In this document: piece by piece, positions 1 through 5,832 of the stretch
Layout: each line of letters opens with the position of its first letter
Position numbering within the stretch: the stretch's first letter is position 1
Assembly (NCBI GenBank): GCA_031368095.1
Contig: JANLQX010000229.1
Coordinates: forward strand, 1-10,050
Direction: 5' to 3'
Source of the DNA: JANLQX01 sp031368095
Lineage (GTDB): Bacteria > Actinomycetota > Acidimicrobiia > Acidimicrobiales > JANYDT01
DNA: 10,050 bases
Program-made: the position numbers and the translations under genes
The notes under the pieces: generated by a model
The model's database searches: none
What the model saw: only the letters and a program-made list of their open reading frames with translations
Told to the model about the DNA's origin: nothing

Positions 1-166
1 GGTGCCTCCGCTGGGTTGTCGTCGGGTTCAGGCCCACCCGTGGTCTCTCGCGTCATCCGTCGAGTCTCGCCGAAGTAACGATCTAACAGCCGTCGAGTTT
101 CGGGCAATTGGGTCAGTGCAGCGGGGGTAACGAGTCATTCCCTGTCCCGGACGATAGTAAGTGCAC
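1..166. other. Left-edge region before the tRNA fragment; probable end of an integrated element
   Basis: No complete gene is visible here. On the minus strand a frame is open from an ATG at 56-54 to the left edge, reading MTRETTGGPEPDDNPAEA. It could be the first codons of a gene running off the window, but 18 codons with no clear ribosome binding site cannot be called. The stretch directly before the tRNA-like segment bears no resemblance to a tRNA 5' half: there is no GGGGATG acceptor strand and no D-arm. By the usual geometry of tRNA-targeted integration, this side would be the mobile element's end. No integrase is visible. Confidence 0.3.
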
Positions 167-208
167 TTTGCCAGCAGGAGGTCGACGGTTCGATCCCGTT
201 CATCTCCA
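167..208 (+). other. Orphan 3' portion of a tRNA-Ala gene; probable att site of an integrated element
   Basis: Bases 167-208 follow tRNA geometry exactly from the anticodon loop onward. There is a 7-nt loop TTTGCCA (167-173), the anticodon-stem 3' strand GCAGG (174-178), a 5-nt variable loop, a T arm GACGG-TTCGATC-CCGTT (184-200) whose stem closes with one G-U pair, the acceptor 3' strand CATCTCC (201-207) and discriminator A208. The acceptor strand would pair with GGGGATG, giving the G3:U70 pair that marks alanine tRNAs. TTTGC fits anticodon TGC, although C at position 37 is unusual, so the true tRNA identity may begin a few bases later. The 5' half is missing: TGCAC before the loop does not pair with GCAGG. 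Tyrosine-recombinase elements commonly cross over at the anticodon loop and leave such a displaced 3' half at their far end. The alternative is simple decay of a tRNA gene. Confidence 0.7.
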
Positions 209-235
209 CGGTATCTTCGCTCGGTTCAGGACTAG

Positions 236-249
236 TATGATCTTTTCGT
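236..249 (+). promoter_or_regulatory. Possible leaderless promoter of the first toxin-antitoxin module
   Basis: TATGAT (236-241) matches the -10 consensus at five of six bases and lies eight bases before the antitoxin ATG at 250. Transcription would then start at or next to the start codon. No ribosome binding site is seen. No convincing -35 element is present. GTATGA occurs at 235-240 and again at 248-253, a 13-bp direct repeat that might serve as an antitoxin operator. Confidence 0.4.
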
Positions 250-507
250 ATGAGCACCGTGAAACAGCGACACACGCTCACCCTCGAACCAGAAGCGGTT
301 CGACGGGCGAACCGGTTACGAAAACACACGTCGCTGTCCGCGTTCGTGAACGCTGCGTTGGTCGCCTACACCAACGAACTGGAGCGAGTCGCCTACACCG
401 CATCGCCGCTGTCCGATGATGAACGTCAGTTGGCCCTTGCGTCCGCAGCGTCGTTCGTCGGAGATGATGACGAGGACTGGGACGCAATGTTCCCTGAGCT
501 GGCGTGA
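250..507 (+). CDS. Antitoxin of a MazF/PemK-type toxin-antitoxin module
   Basis: An 85-residue protein encoded immediately before a MazF-like toxin. Its N-terminal half (about residues 6-45, HTLTLEPEAVRRANRLRK onward) has a short beta strand followed by two helices, as expected of a ribbon-helix-helix or similar DNA-binding antitoxin. The C-terminal third is strongly acidic (GDDDEDWDAMFPE), typical of the flexible tail that wraps the toxin. By family precedent it would neutralise the toxin and repress its own promoter with it. The start is the ATG eight bases after a TATGAT hexamer, so the transcript may be leaderless. Its stop codon overlaps the toxin's GTG start by four bases, implying translational coupling. 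The call rests more on context and overall shape than on a diagnostic motif. Confidence 0.72.
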   Translation: MSTVKQRHTLTLEPEAVRRANRLRKHTSLSAFVNAALVAYTNELERVAYTASPLSDDERQLALASAASFVGDDDEDWDAMFPELA

Positions 508-788
508 ACCGGTCTGAAGTTTGGCTGGCCGAGTTGGACAAGCGGCGACCGGTGGTGATATTCCGTTCGGTGCCGTGGTTGACGGAGATCCATGCGGTAC
601 CCATCACGTCGGTGATTCGGGATCTGCCGTCTGAGATCGAGATTGCGGGTCTGCCTCGGCGTTCGGTGGCCAACGCCCAGCGGCTCACGTTGATCGACAA
701 GACGAAACTTGTCCGTCGGGTCGGCCAGGTCGACCCTGTCACGATGTCGGAACTGACCAACGCAGTCTGCGCCGTTCTGGATTGTTGA
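504..788 (+). CDS. MazF/PemK-like endoribonuclease toxin
   Basis: A 94-residue protein with the MazF/PemK fold signature: an N-terminal SEVWLAEL strand (residues 4-11), RRPVVIF (14-20), VPITSVIRDLPSEIEI (32-47), then an AQRLTLIDKTKLVRRVGQ segment and a helical C-terminus. R15 and T35 sit where the catalytic Arg and Thr of MazF toxins lie. Family members cleave mRNA or tRNA at short sequences and arrest growth when the antitoxin is degraded. It is short for the family (usually about 105-120 residues): the loop between the first strand and RRPVV, normally holding a Gly-rich stretch, is nearly absent. Start is the GTG that overlaps the antitoxin stop as GTGA, because no other start fits the conserved N-terminus. 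No frameshift or internal stop is seen, so it is plausibly functional. Confidence 0.82.
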   Translation: MNRSEVWLAELDKRRPVVIFRSVPWLTEIHAVPITSVIRDLPSEIEIAGLPRRSVANAQRLTLIDKTKLVRRVGQVDPVTMSELTNAVCAVLDC

Positions 789-908
789 CCGGGTCCCGTC
801 AGCTTCACGAGAAGACCTTCGAGCTCCCACTGGAATCGAGCAGCGCCAAGGTGACGACCGACTTCTGGCCTTGAGCGGTGGTACCGCAGACGCAGAGAAC
901 CGATGCTG

Positions 909-945
909 CTGACACTCGTACCGGATACCTGTACCATGATCGGTC
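909..945 (+). promoter_or_regulatory. Promoter and probable operator of the YefM-YoeB module
   Basis: CTGACA (909-914, five of six bases of the -35 consensus), a 17-bp spacer and TACCAT (932-937, a TAnnnT -10) end eight bases before the ATG at 946, so the mRNA is probably leaderless. Two GTAC cores lie at 918-921 and 931-934, 13 bp apart. The second overlaps the -10 element. In E. coli YefM binds two palindromes with TGTACA cores about 12 bp apart, so these are good candidates for an autoregulatory operator. The upstream gap 789-908 holds no other recognisable feature. Confidence 0.6.
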
Positions 946-1209
946 ATGTCCGCACTTTCGTTGACCGAAGCTCGCCGCCGCCTGTTTCCGCTTGTGCGAG
1001 AGGTGAACGACAATGCCGAGGTCGTCCAGATCGGATCGGGCGCCGACACCGCTTTCCTCGTGCCGGCCGAGATGTGGCGTTCGATCTCCGAGACGGCGTA
1101 CCTGCTGCGAAGCCCGGCGAACGCCGCTCGTCTGCGTGAGGCAGTATCCGATGCCGACGCGGCCCGCAACCGGATGGAAGCCAACCTCGACTCGCTCGCC
1201 ACTGCGTGA
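946..1209 (+). CDS. yefM: YefM-family (Phd/YefM) antitoxin
   Basis: An 87-residue protein with the Phd/YefM N-terminal DNA-binding module: SLTEARRRLFPLVREVND (residues 5-22), the VVQIGSG strand (26-32) and FLVPAEMWRSISETAYLL (37-54), the family's usual 'vlvs.edyesl.Et..LL' stretch. The C-terminal part (about 55-87) is a charged helix ending in a disordered tail, which would occupy the YoeB active site. It would repress its own operon and block the toxin, and would be degraded by a protease under stress. The ATG was chosen because it fits both the conserved N-terminus and the promoter, with the -10 element eight bases upstream. The last codons overlap the toxin gene by GTGA. Confidence 0.93.
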   Translation: MSALSLTEARRRLFPLVREVNDNAEVVQIGSGADTAFLVPAEMWRSISETAYLLRSPANAARLREAVSDADAARNRMEANLDSLATA

Positions 1210-1475
1210 GGCTCGTCTTCCAGCACCAGGCATGGGAGGACGTGACGTGGTTCGCCATCCATGATCGGACCGTATTCAAGCGTCTGACCCGCATCATCGA
1301 CGACGCGCTGCGTGACCCGTTCGCCGGGATCGGAAAACCGGAGCGACTCGTCGGAGACCTGACGGGATGGTGGAGCCGACGAATCACCGACGAGCACCGC
1401 CTCGTCTACCGCGTCGAAGCATCCGACGACAGCGGCGAACTGCTCGTGGTGGCACAGGCCCGCTACCACTACTGA
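1206..1475 (+). CDS. yoeB: YoeB toxin, ribosome-dependent mRNA endonuclease
   Basis: An 89-residue protein that matches YoeB (84 residues in E. coli) almost along its whole length: the RLVFQHQAWEDVTWF start, the DPFAGIGKPERL segment (37-48), GWWSRRITDEHRLVYRV (54-70) and the terminal ARYHY. The residues known to be needed for YoeB catalysis are all present: E46, R65, H88 and the C-terminal Y89. YoeB binds the ribosomal A site and cuts mRNA during translation. The only difference from the E. coli length is a short insertion (EASDDSGE) in the hairpin before the last strand. It starts at a GTG overlapping the antitoxin stop as GTGA, the same junction as in the first toxin-antitoxin module. No terminator was recognised in the 105 bases that follow. 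Confidence 0.95.
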   Translation: MRLVFQHQAWEDVTWFAIHDRTVFKRLTRIIDDALRDPFAGIGKPERLVGDLTGWWSRRITDEHRLVYRVEASDDSGELLVVAQARYHY

Positions 1476-1580
1476 GCAGCACGTGTTGTGCCCTCCGGGA
1501 CTGGCGCGTCGCGGGCGTCATCGACGGGCCGTACTGTTCTGCGTGCCCATGTGGTTCCTGTCCCACCCTCGTCGAGTGTC

Positions 1581-2279
1581 GTGACTGTCCTCTGGGTGGT
1601 TGAGGACGACCCGTCAATTCGCGCTGGGCTCGAGCGTGCCTTCACCAGTGATGGATACGACGTTGCCACGGCGATGACCATCGCCGAAGCGAACGAACTA
1701 ACTCCCCCGCCCGACGTAGTGCTCCTCGACGCGAATCTGCCCGACGGTGACGGTTTTGATCTGTGCCGAGTACTCGTCGCCCGGTTTCCGTCGACGCGGG
1801 TCGTGATGCTGACGGCGCGCTCCGCCGAGTTCGATATCGTCGCCGGACTCGACTGTGGTGCCGCTGACTACGTGACCAAGCCGTTCCGGCTCGCTGAACT
1901 GAAAGCACGTGTACGTGCACAGCTCCGCACCGCGTCTCCATCACCGTCCAGCGACCGTCCGGAACTGCTCGAAGCCGGCGACGTTCGTCTCGACCTTGAC
2001 AGTCGCCGAGCGTGGCTCGGTGCCGCTCAACTCGACCTCCGAGCCAAGGAGTTCGACCTCCTCGCCCGATTCCTACGCGAACCCGGCAAGGTCCTCACAC
2101 GCGACGTTTTGATGCGAGACGTCTGGGACGAGCACTGGTTCGGATCGACCAAAACCCTCGACGTTCACGTCGCCACCCTTCGTCGACGTTTCGGTGAGAA
2201 CCCGGGCGAACGGACCCGTATCGAGACTGTTCGAGGCGTCGGCTTTCGATTCGAACCATTCGTGGAGACCGCACCGTGA
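1581..2279 (+). CDS. OmpR/PhoB-family response regulator
   Basis: A 232-residue two-domain regulator. The receiver domain (1 to about 115) has the acidic pocket E8, D9 and D10, the phosphoacceptor D50 in VVLLDANLPDGDGF, T78 in VMLTAR, and Y97 and K100 in DYVTKPF. The C-terminal winged helix (about 130-230) shows LDLRAKEFDLLARFL, the recognition-helix region KTLDVHVATLRRRF and the closing RGVGFRFE. Phosphorylation by the adjacent kinase should promote dimer binding to tandem direct repeats. The GTG at 1581 is chosen because it places the first beta strand (TVLWVVEDD) at the N-terminus. The frame is also open back to a GTG at 1488, but that extension looks unstructured. No clear ribosome binding site or promoter supports the choice, so the start is uncertain. 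The stop overlaps the kinase start by GTGA. Confidence 0.93.
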   Translation: MTVLWVVEDDPSIRAGLERAFTSDGYDVATAMTIAEANELTPPPDVVLLDANLPDGDGFDLCRVLVARFPSTRVVMLTARSAEFDIVAGLDCGAADYVTKPFRLAELKARVRAQLRTASPSPSSDRPELLEAGDVRLDLDSRRAWLGAAQLDLRAKEFDLLARFLREPGKVLTRDVLMRDVWDEHWFGSTKTLDVHVATLRRRFGENPGERTRIETVRGVGFRFEPFVETAP

Positions 2280-3571
2280 AACGACGAATGATCGCCTTCA
2301 CGTTCGTCGTGACGGCGATTGCCCTGCTCGCACTCGCCGTGCCGTTGGGACTCGACGTCCGAAGCCGCATTCGAAACGACGAACGCTCCGAATTGGCCAA
2401 GCTTGCCGCGATCACCGCGGCTGACATCGGCGACACTCCACGGCTTGGCAGCGACCCGATCGAGCTGCCCACACCCGCTGACGAAACCACGCAACTAGGC
2501 GTGTACGCGCCCGATGGTCGTCGAGAGGCCGGACGGGGACCGGAGCGCCTTGACCCGCTCCTGACCGGATTAATGCCCGGCCGCGTCCAGGAGATCACCG
2601 CCAACGGACAGATCGTGGTCGCCGTGCCGATCGCCATCGATGAGCGCCTCACGGCGATAGTTCGGGCCGCCGAACCGCAAAGCGTGTTGTGGAGGGCGAC
2701 CCGCGCGGCGTGGGCCCGTATAGCGTTCGCCGCGCTCACGGCCTTGACGCTCGCGACCGCCTTTGCTGCGCTCGCCGCCAACCGGCTTCTACGTCCACTT
2801 ACTTTGGTCCACGAGCAAGCGCGGCGACTCGGGTCAGGCGACGACGAAGGCCCATGGATTGAAAGTGGACTCATTGAGATCGACACCATCGCAACAGCGC
2901 TCCAGCAGAGCGCGTACCGAATCGACGCGAGCATGACCAGGGAGAGAGCCTTCAGTGCTGACGTTTCCCACCAGCTTCGGACACCCGTGACGGGACTGAA
3001 GCTCACGCTCGAAACAGAACTCGAACATCCGCGGCCCGACGCCACCATTGCGTTGAACGAGGCTTTGCACGACGTCGAAGTGCTTGAGACCAAGATCGAA
3101 ACCATGTTGTCTTTGGCGCGCGACACCATGGTGCAGCGCCCCGCGATCAATGTCGTCGCTCTCGTCGAGTCGCGGATTGCGAACTTCACGCCTCGAGCGA
3201 CCCGCGCCGGACGCGCGATCGCGCTGAACGCATCAAGGGACCTCCCGGAGATTCGGACATCGCCACGAGCAATCAGCGAGATTCTCGACGTATTGATCGA
3301 CAACGCTCTCACCCACGCCCAAGGCTCGATCGACATTGCTGTTGAAGCACGAACGATTGGCGCGGCTATCACCGTTTCCGATCAAGGGCCCGGGATACAC
3401 GATTCGGTTGACCTCTTCGACCACCGAATGACCCAACACGGTTCGCCACGCTCAGGCGTTGGACTGCCACTCGCTCGGCGGCTTGCCGAAGCCGAAGGAG
3501 CCCAACTGCTTCTCTCACACGCGGACAATTTCAGTCGCTTCGATCTCATTCTTCCGGCGGTTTCACGCTGA
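2276..3571 (+). CDS. Membrane sensor histidine kinase
   Basis: A 431-residue kinase. Transmembrane segment 1 spans about 5-26, an extracytoplasmic sensor about 27-145 with no recognised fold, and transmembrane segment 2 about 146-168. A HAMP linker follows (about 169-222, with RLLRPLTLVHEQARRLGSGD). The dimerisation domain carries the phosphorylated histidine H232 in FSADVSHQLRTPVTGLKLTLE. The ATPase domain has the N box EILDVLIDNALTH (N343), the G1 box DQGPGI (369-374), an F-box-like LFDHRM and the G2 box SGVGLPLARRLAEAEGA. All catalytic motifs are intact. The moderately large sensor distinguishes it from the short BceS-type kinases that sit beside antimicrobial-peptide ABC systems, although the gene order is similar. 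It is translated through a GTGA overlap with its regulator. Its ligand is unknown; the secreted protein or the transporter encoded downstream could be part of the sensing circuit. Confidence 0.93.
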   Translation: MKRRMIAFTFVVTAIALLALAVPLGLDVRSRIRNDERSELAKLAAITAADIGDTPRLGSDPIELPTPADETTQLGVYAPDGRREAGRGPERLDPLLTGLMPGRVQEITANGQIVVAVPIAIDERLTAIVRAAEPQSVLWRATRAAWARIAFAALTALTLATAFAALAANRLLRPLTLVHEQARRLGSGDDEGPWIESGLIEIDTIATALQQSAYRIDASMTRERAFSADVSHQLRTPVTGLKLTLETELEHPRPDATIALNEALHDVEVLETKIETMLSLARDTMVQRPAINVVALVESRIANFTPRATRAGRAIALNASRDLPEIRTSPRAISEILDVLIDNALTHAQGSIDIAVEARTIGAAITVSDQGPGIHDSVDLFDHRMTQHGSPRSGVGLPLARRLAEAEGAQLLLSHADNFSRFDLILPAVSR

Positions 3572-3596
3572 ACAGCTGAGGTTGGTGCACGCATAC

Positions 3597-3640
3597 TTTT
3601 GGCCAAGTTTTGGCGATCTGTAGGAACTCTCTTGGCGAGC
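3597..3640 (+). promoter_or_regulatory. Four 11-bp direct repeats, probable response-regulator binding site
   Basis: Heptamers start at 3597 (TTTTGGC), 3608 (TTTTGGC), 3619 (TGTAGGA, degenerate) and 3630 (TCTTGGC), exactly 11 bp apart with 4-bp spacers. The second and fourth 11-mers agree at nine of eleven bases. OmpR/PhoB-family regulators bind head-to-tail to such heptamers spaced 11 bp apart, one helical turn. The array lies in the gap between the kinase and the secreted-protein gene, so the neighbouring regulator is the obvious candidate ligand. Confidence 0.6.
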
Positions 3641-3647
3641 ATCTTCC

Positions 3648-3653
3648 TATGGT
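3648..3653 (+). promoter_or_regulatory. -10 element of the secreted-protein/ABC operon
   Basis: TATGGT lies 11 bp after the last regulator heptamer and has no good -35 hexamer (AACTCT at the 17-bp position). This is the layout of PhoB-activated promoters, in which the activator box replaces the -35 element. Transcription would start near 3660, leaving a leader of about 38 bases with a good ribosome binding site (GAGAGGA, 3686-3692). Confidence 0.45.
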
Positions 3654-3697
3654 CATGGTGTCAAGCGAGTGGATCCGCTGCTCGTGAGAGGAACCCC

Positions 3698-4345
3698 ATG
3701 ACCGCTTCCCCAAGCTCAACGCACCCGGTACGCCGATTCGCGCGCATTGCGACCACGACGGTTGCGCTCGCCGCTTTCGGCGTCGGCATCGCGGCCAACT
3801 CGGCGACCGCCGCGTCAAAGCCGAAGACCACGAAGGCACCAGCGACCAAATCGGCCGTCGACCCGAACGCGCCGGAGGTGAATTCTGCCGGCGACATCCC
3901 GGACAACATCGCGTACGTCGCCTACAAGCCTGCCGCTGGCGGGTACATGATCACCACACCGGAAGGATGGTCGCGCAAGGACAGTGCGAACGGTGCCATG
4001 TTCACCGACAAGTACAACATCATTCAGGTTGAAACGTTCACCGGACAGACGCGACCCACTGCGGTCACCGTGGCTACTTCGGTGAAGGCCAAGCTCGGAA
4101 AAAGCAAGGGCTTCGTGTTCTCCAAGAGCAGCACCGTGACCCGCAAAGCCGGACGCGCAGTGCTGGCCACGTACTTGGTGAACAGCGCCCCGAACGAGGT
4201 CACGAGTAAGACGATCCCCGTTGCTGTTGAGTGCTACGAGTTCTTCAAGAACGGTACGTCGGTGGTCCTGACGCTGTCCGGGGCAAAGGGTGCCGACAAC
4301 GTCGATCCGTGGAAGATCGTCACCGATTCCTTCATGTGGGCTTAG
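3698..4345 (+). CDS. Secreted protein with signal peptide, possibly PsbP/DcrB-like
   Basis: A 215-residue exported protein. It has basic residues at 12, 13 and 16, a hydrophobic core about 19-34 and an ATA-A signal peptidase site after residue 38. There is no lipobox cysteine. A Lys/Thr/Ala/Pro-rich linker (about 40-62) precedes a domain from about 65 to the end. That domain has GYMITTPEGWSRKD, a FTDKYNIIQVET strand, a long middle with a tyrosine/phenylalanine-rich strand (CYEFF) and a final DPWKIVTDSFMWA. The 'P-x-GW' start and 'D..kiv.dSF.w' end recall the PsbP/DcrB fold; this is an inference from pattern, not an established match. The ATG at 3698 is preferred over the upstream frame (open from 3599) because GAGAGGA lies six bases before it and it starts a proper signal peptide. 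It sits 34 bases before the first ATPase gene, so it probably shares that transcript and may act with the transporter outside the membrane. Confidence 0.82.
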   Translation: MTASPSSTHPVRRFARIATTTVALAAFGVGIAANSATAASKPKTTKAPATKSAVDPNAPEVNSAGDIPDNIAYVAYKPAAGGYMITTPEGWSRKDSANGAMFTDKYNIIQVETFTGQTRPTAVTVATSVKAKLGKSKGFVFSKSSTVTRKAGRAVLATYLVNSAPNEVTSKTIPVAVECYEFFKNGTSVVLTLSGAKGADNVDPWKIVTDSFMWA

Positions 4346-4378
4346 GGCTCCCAGTCCGAGACCAATCCCCGGATCACT

Positions 4379-5089
4379 ATGCGAACGTATCAATCCGCTT
4401 CTTCATCTTTCGCTCCGCTCGATGGTGTCGATCTGTACCGCTTCTACCACGTCGGTGACGACGAGACCCTGGCCCTACGGGGGGTGTCGATCAACGTTGG
4501 CGCCGGTGAAATTGTCGCCGTGACCGGCCCGTCCGGGTCAGGAAAGTCAACCCTCCTTGCGTGCGTGACCGGTCTCGACGAACCCGACGGAGGCATGGTC
4601 CGAATTGCCGGGCAAGAACTCTCGCGCCGTCCCGAGACCGAACGCGCACGTATCCGTGCACGACACATCGGCATGCTGTTTCAAACCAACAACTTGCTCG
4701 ACCATCTGAGCGTCGAAGGCAACGTCGCCATCGCACAACGCCTTGCATCTCGGACTTCTCCATTTCCTATCCGGACACTGCTTGATGAACTCGGGATTGG
4801 ACACCGCGCCCGTTCGCGGCCGTCGCAGCTCTCCGGCGGTGAGGCTGCTCGGGCCGGACTCGCCGTCGCGCTTGCCAATGATCCCGAAGTGATCGTCGCC
4901 GATGAACCAACCGGCGAACTCGACTCCGAAACGGCTTCGCTCGTCCTCAACCTGCTCTCCAGTCGAGCCCACGCGGGAGCGGCGGTACTTATCGTTACCC
5001 ACAGCACAAGCGTGTCGGCGATCGCCGACCGTGAAGTGCGGCTACGCGACGGCGTTATCGCCCCACAATTGATCGGATCACGGCCATGA
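4379..5089 (+). CDS. ABC transporter ATPase, MacB/LolD type (first of two)
   Basis: A 236-residue ATPase with every nucleotide-binding motif: Walker A GPSGSGKST (50-58), the Q loop at Q102 in MLFQTNNLLDHLSV, the signature LSGGE (151-155), Walker B VIVADEP (171-177) with catalytic E176, the D loop GELDSE and the switch histidine H208. The sequence after the signature (AARAGLAVAL) departs from the usual QQRVAIARAL, but no catalytic residue is lost. It resembles ATPases that pair with FtsX/MacB-type permeases, which couple ATP hydrolysis to movements in the outer domains rather than classical import. It starts at an ATG 34 bases after the secreted-protein gene with only a weak GGA as ribosome binding site, and overlaps the next ATPase by ATGA. 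Confidence 0.94.
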   Translation: MRTYQSASSSFAPLDGVDLYRFYHVGDDETLALRGVSINVGAGEIVAVTGPSGSGKSTLLACVTGLDEPDGGMVRIAGQELSRRPETERARIRARHIGMLFQTNNLLDHLSVEGNVAIAQRLASRTSPFPIRTLLDELGIGHRARSRPSQLSGGEAARAGLAVALANDPEVIVADEPTGELDSETASLVLNLLSSRAHAGAAVLIVTHSTSVSAIADREVRLRDGVIAPQLIGSRP

Positions 5090-5832
5090 TCGCGCCCCAC
5101 CGTCCCGACAACGGCCGCAGGCCAATCGTACGTGCACATGAGTTACGTCGTGTGTACCGACTTGGGCCGACGACCGTGGTCGCGTTGGCCGACGCAACGT
5201 GCGATGTGGAACCAGGCGCACAGATTGCGCTCATGGGTCCGTCGGGGAGCGGCAAGTCGACGCTTCTTCACATCATGGCCGGCATCGACCGACCAACCAG
5301 CGGTGAGATTCACTGGCCGGCGCTCGGCGACATCAACTCGTTGCGCCCGGGACCGGTAGGCGTTGTGTTCCAAGCACCGTCGCTGCTACCTCCGCTCACT
5401 GTCATCGAAAACGTCGCCCTTCCGCTTCTCCTGCAGGGTATCGACGAGCGATCCGCCACCAACGCCGCCCGCGAGGCACTCTCCATTCTCGAACTCGACG
5501 CCCTCTGCAACAAACTTCCGGAAGAACTCTCCGGCGGCCAATCCCAACGCGTAGCCATCGCACGGGTGCTCGCCGGAGGTCCGTCGCTGATCCTCGCTGA
5601 TGAACCAACGGGACAACTCGACCGCGACACTGGCGCTCACGTCATCGACGTCCTACTCGCGGTGTCCGACGCCATCGGCGCGGCGCTCGTGATCAACACC
5701 CACGATCCGGCCGTCGCCGAGAGGTTCGCCACGCAATGGATCATGCGCGACGGGTACCTGACCGTCCCCGAAACCGACCACAGCAGCAAAACGCTCACTC
5801 GCCGCCCAACGATTGCCGGAACACCATGTTGA
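5086..5832 (+). CDS. ABC transporter ATPase, MacB/LolD type (second of two)
   Basis: A 248-residue ATPase: Walker A GPSGSGKST (51-59), Q96 in VVFQAPSLLPPLTV, LSGGQ (148-152), Walker B LILADEP (168-174) with E173, and H206 in INTHDPAV. It is not a copy of the first ATPase. The part between Walker A and the Q loop is about eight residues shorter (WPALGDINSLRPGPVGVVFQ) and lacks the charged helix that the first ATPase has there. This suggests the two form an asymmetric heterodimer, or dock at different halves of the permease. A C-terminal tail of about 20 residues (DHSSKTLTRRPTIAGTPC) follows the fold; part of it exists because the gene overlaps the permease start by seven bases. Start is the ATG overlapping the previous stop as ATGA. 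Confidence 0.94.
   Translation: MIAPHRPDNGRRPIVRAHELRRVYRLGPTTVVALADATCDVEPGAQIALMGPSGSGKSTLLHIMAGIDRPTSGEIHWPALGDINSLRPGPVGVVFQAPSLLPPLTVIENVALPLLLQGIDERSATNAAREALSILELDALCNKLPEELSGGQSQRVAIARVLAGGPSLILADEPTGQLDRDTGAHVIDVLLAVSDAIGAALVINTHDPAVAERFATQWIMRDGYLTVPETDHSSKTLTRRPTIAGTPC

Noticed and set aside
167..211. Complete tRNA gene
   Set aside because: The 5' acceptor strand, D arm and anticodon 5' strand are absent, and TGCAC cannot pair with GCAGG.
135..329. Minus-strand open frame containing the string EMNGIEPSTSCWQ
   Set aside because: This is the well-known false protein made by translating the reverse strand of a tRNA 3' end. It actually supports the tRNA fragment call at 167-208.
108..419. 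Plus-strand open frame of 103 codons over the tRNA fragment and the first antitoxin
   Set aside because: It runs through the tRNA remnant and is out of frame with the better-supported antitoxin.
426..1469. Long minus-strand open frames (347 and 219 codons) over the toxin-antitoxin region
   Set aside because: They are antisense to four well-supported overlapping genes and their residues are Arg/Ser-rich without any domain, as expected of GC-rich shadow frames.
1488..1580. 31-residue N-terminal extension of the response regulator
   Set aside because: The residues are Ser/Pro-rich and precede a receiver domain that is complete from 1581. No promoter or ribosome binding site supports the upstream GTG.
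2095..3372. 425-codon minus-strand open frame
   Set aside because: It is antisense to the kinase with a low-complexity Ser/Arg/Ala composition and no recognisable domain.
3599..3697. 33-residue N-terminal extension of the secreted protein
   Set aside because: It would run through the direct-repeat array and the -10 element, and would put a second hydrophobic stretch before a proper signal peptide that has its own ribosome binding site.
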